From assembly GCA_964625525.1 (NCBI GenBank), contig CAZVEE010000121.1, forward strand, positions 1-7,856: a DNA stretch of 7,856 bases, given 5' to 3'. The stretch comes from CAZVEE01 sp964625525. Its GTDB lineage: Bacteria > Pseudomonadota > Alphaproteobacteria > JAJFIK01. How positions within the stretch are numbered: the stretch's first letter is position 1; every line of letters starts with the position of its first letter. Below are positions 6,047 to 7,856 of this stretch, piece by piece. The translations under genes and the position numbers were made by a program. Below the pieces are notes generated by a model. It was not told where the DNA came from and did no database searches. It saw only the letters and a program-made list of their open reading frames with translations.

Positions 6047-6083
6047 GGTGACAGGTCACCTGATTGATTTGTAATCGGAATCA
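6047..6083. other. Paired palindromes just after metG
   Basis: GGTGAC-AG-GTCACC (6047-6060) is a perfect hyphenated palindrome starting three bases after the metG stop. Next to it, TGATTGATT-TGT-AATCGGAATCA (6061-6083) folds as a 4+5 bp stem with a 2-base bulge. No T-run follows, so neither is a clear intrinsic terminator. They could be an operator for the next gene or an RNA 3'-end structure. Confidence 0.4.
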
Positions 6084-6157
6084 CAGCCACTTGCCCGCGC
6101 TTGGACACAATCGATCCCATATTGGATAGGTGTTCGAGCAGCGATGCAGGTGATGCC

Positions 6158-6439
6158 ATGGCGCAGTCGAGACGCGAATACCGCAGCCTTACCACACGCC
6201 CGGCCGGGCTGCCGGCCGTGGGTGCCGCCGCGCTTTTGGCCATCGCCTTCGCCGGTCAGTGCGGAGCCATGGGCTGGGACGGCGCGATCCGGTTCGACGA
6301 ACCCCAGGGCATCGTGATCCGCCTGGGGGCCGACGACGATATGACCCGCCACACCGACGCGTTGGGGCGGACTTGGGCCAACGGTCTGCCGGACAGCTTC
6401 ATACCCGTCGAAGCAGACGACAGGCCCATCGACATCTGA
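6158..6439 (+). CDS. Hypothetical small exported protein (93 aa)
   Basis: The preferred start is ATG 6158, preceded by AGGTGA (6148-6153, 4-base spacing). An in-frame ATG at 6101 would add 19 residues of unlikely polar sequence before the signal-like region. A basic N-terminus (QSRREYRSLTTR) is followed by a hydrophobic stretch at residues 18-34 ending AFAGQCGA, consistent with a signal peptide or single anchor. C35 is preceded by Q, so it does not form a good lipobox. The remaining 56 or so residues are acidic and polar (LGADDDMTRH, VEADDRPIDI) with conserved-looking FDEPQGIVIRLG. I do not recognise the family. It stands between metG and the PrcB-like gene on the same strand, with no clear promoter of its own. 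Moderate confidence that it is expressed. Confidence 0.55.
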   Translation: MAQSRREYRSLTTRPAGLPAVGAAALLAIAFAGQCGAMGWDGAIRFDEPQGIVIRLGADDDMTRHTDALGRTWANGLPDSFIPVEADDRPIDI

Positions 6440-6618
6440 ATGGGCCGCGTATCATGCGCGTCTGAGGATATGCCCGCGCGCACCGATCTGAAACATCCGT
6501 CACCTTGTGTGCCGCTAAACGGCGCTTTGCCTTGCTCCCGCCCGATCCCCGCCGAAATCGTGGCTAGACTGACGCGACATCGTCGTCCCCGCGTCGCGAG
6601 GGCAAAGGCTGGAGCCAC

Positions 6619-7101
6619 ATGGCAGACACACCGAGACACCCCCATCCGACCGTGCGCAGCGCCATGTTTGGCCTGTGCCTGATGTTTCCGGCGCTCAGTA
6701 CGGCGGCCGCGGAACGGCTGGATTTCGAGGAAATTCAAAGCACCAGCGGCCCGGCCGACCGGGGCGCCTATGTGGCGACCACGCAGCAGGGCTGGGAAGC
6801 GCTCTGGTCCCTGGCCGATCTGCCGCCGCCCAAGCCCTTGCGCGAAGGCGATCAGACCGGGGTTGCGGTGTTCATGGGCGCTCAGCCCTCGGGCGGCTAT
6901 GGGGTGAAAATCCGCCGCGTGGTGCTCGACGAAGACGGGCATATCGAGGTCAAAGCCACCCAGGTCGCGCCCACAGGCGCCGCGCCCCAGGGTGAGACCG
7001 CGCCTTATGTGATGCTGTTGATCGACGGGACCGGCAGCCGGGTGGTGCTCGATTACCGGACCGAACTGGCCGCGCCCGCGGCCCCCGAAGCGCCGGAGTG
7101 A
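6619..7101 (+). CDS. PrcB C-terminal-domain-like exported protein
   Basis: The product is 160 residues from ATG 6619, which has GGAG at 6611-6614 (4-base spacing). An internal ATG at 6664 (residue 16) would leave a minimal signal. Residues about 14-31 form a signal peptide (MFGLCLMFPALSTAAA, cleavage probably before ERLDF). The mature part matches the PrcB C-terminal domain: an N-terminal strand with GWEALW (about 57-62), VAVFMGAQPSGGYGVKI (82-98) with the hallmark P-[ST]-GGY turn, then paired strands and PYVMLLID near the end. The family is named for a Treponema protease-complex subunit; most stand-alone members have no assigned role and are presumed to act in the envelope. No protease gene is adjacent. 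The tail is Ala/Pro-rich. It is convergent with the next gene, with 7 bases between stops. Confidence 0.8.
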   Translation: MADTPRHPHPTVRSAMFGLCLMFPALSTAAAERLDFEEIQSTSGPADRGAYVATTQQGWEALWSLADLPPPKPLREGDQTGVAVFMGAQPSGGYGVKIRRVVLDEDGHIEVKATQVAPTGAAPQGETAPYVMLLIDGTGSRVVLDYRTELAAPAAPEAPE

Positions 7102-7108
7102 TCCGCGC

Positions 7109-7822
7109 TTACGCCTTTTCCGGCCGCTCCAGGGCCGGCATGCCGCGCCAGCGCCCGATCATGTGCGCCGCATAGATGAACGGCGTGTCGAACATCGCCA
7201 CGATCACCTTGATCAGATAGCCCGCAGCAAAAAGTTGCAGCATCACCTCCAGCGGCAGGGTGCCGGCGAAGGCGAGGGTGATGAACAGCGCCTGATCGAC
7301 GAACTGGGACATCAGCGTACTGCCGTTGTTGCGCACCCACAGCCACCGGCTGCCGGGCAGGCGGGCTTTGATGGCGTCGAACAGATAGACATCGATGTTT
7401 TGCGCGATCACATAGGTGATCAGCGAGGCGATGGCGATGCGCGGCGCCAGTTCCAGCACCGTTGTCAGCGCGTCGTTGAACAGCGGACTGCCGCCGTCGG
7501 CGGCTGGGAACATGGCCACCATGGGCCCGAACATGATGATCGGGACCAGGGCGACGAGCCCGAGCCAAATGGCGCGCCGGGCATGGCTGCGCCCGTGATG
7601 TTCCGACAGCAGATCGGTTGCCAGAAAGATCGCCGCATAAAAGGCGTTGGACGCGGTCTGGGTGAAGCCGAACACGGTCACCAGCTTGGCGGCCACCAGA
7701 TTGGCGAAGATGATGTTGGCGATCACCGCCGCATAGAGATACTCGCGGCCCAGGGCAAAGCAGACCAGCACGAAGAACAGGTCGGCGAACATCACCAGAA
7801 AAAAGATTGTCTCGGCTGACAT
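7109..7822 (-). CDS. VUT/YhhQ-family queuosine precursor transporter
   Basis: The product is 237 residues from ATG 7822, which has a GGGGGG run 5 to 10 bases upstream; ATG 7834 would add four residues. It is a hydrophobic inner-membrane protein with about six segments. Family features: NIIFANLVAAKLVTVFG in the second helix, TDLLSEHHGRSHARR (69-83) in the following loop, the central helix RIAIASLITYVIAQNIDVYLFD, then RNNGSTLMSQFVDQALF (164-180). Homologues such as E. coli YhhQ import queuosine precursors (preQ0/preQ1) used to modify the wobble base of GUN-anticodon tRNAs. No queuosine biosynthesis gene or preQ1 riboswitch is visible, and the upstream region is cut by the window edge after 34 bases. 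The fold and family are confident; the exact substrate is inferred. Confidence 0.88.
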   Translation of the reverse strand: MSAETIFFLVMFADLFFVLVCFALGREYLYAAVIANIIFANLVAAKLVTVFGFTQTASNAFYAAIFLATDLLSEHHGRSHARRAIWLGLVALVPIIMFGPMVAMFPAADGGSPLFNDALTTVLELAPRIAIASLITYVIAQNIDVYLFDAIKARLPGSRWLWVRNNGSTLMSQFVDQALFITLAFAGTLPLEVMLQLFAAGYLIKVIVAMFDTPFIYAAHMIGRWRGMPALERPEKA

Positions 7823-7856
7823 CCGGCCCCCCATCGCCGCCGCGCGCGCATCGCAA

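Noticed and set aside
6065..6076. 12-bp match to the tRNA-Thr gene as a possible attachment-site copy
   Set aside because: It matches the anticodon arm, not the tRNA 3' end used by most integrases. It is short, partly palindromic, and no integrase or island boundary is associated with it.
7163..7819. Plus-strand frame of 218 codons
   Set aside because: It is antisense to the VUT-family transporter, and its His/Gln/Gly-rich composition mirrors the codons of that membrane protein.

Overview
The window is mostly GC-rich, densely coded bacterial chromosome. The methionyl-tRNA synthetase variant (HLGN and KFSTS signatures, four-cysteine zinc knuckle, no C-terminal tRNA-binding domain), the small envelope genes and the CCAAGGGGG/CCCCCTTGG hairpin all fit an alphaproteobacterium. 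That is an inference from gene style; no rRNA or other lineage marker is present.

Left third (1-2852): one large minus-strand gene (112-2592) encodes a membrane protein of about 826 residues. It has roughly seven transmembrane segments, a helical linker and a C-terminal formylglycine-generating-enzyme (FGE)-like, C-type-lectin-fold domain without the catalytic cysteines. It has its own promoter (2622-2650), Shine-Dalgarno (2598-2604) and Rho-independent terminator (35-68), so it is a self-contained unit. It lies just downstream of the 3' end of a tRNA-Thr(UGU) gene (2777-2852), a common integration site, and looks less GC-rich than the genes on the right. It is the most likely accessory cargo here and the best candidate for something unusual. 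Its last 35 or so residues have the layout of the variable region of diversity-generating-retroelement targets, but no reverse transcriptase or template repeat is visible in the window.

Middle (2853-4279): a gene-poor stretch with a 15-bp tandem repeat (3136-3191) and a 57-residue membrane ORF (3213-3386) followed by a long hairpin. Next come a DUF1761 membrane protein on the minus strand (3555-4004) with its own terminator, and a 16-bp repeat in the leader of the next gene.

Right half (4280-7856): metG (4280-6043, plus), an unrecognised small exported protein (6158-6439, plus), a PrcB-domain exported protein (6619-7101, plus) and, convergent with it, a VUT/YhhQ-type queuosine-precursor transporter (7109-7822, minus). 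metG, the tRNA-Thr gene and the queuosine-precursor transporter all touch tRNA biology, but strands and spacing give no sign of a shared operon. The right half looks like ordinary core genome.
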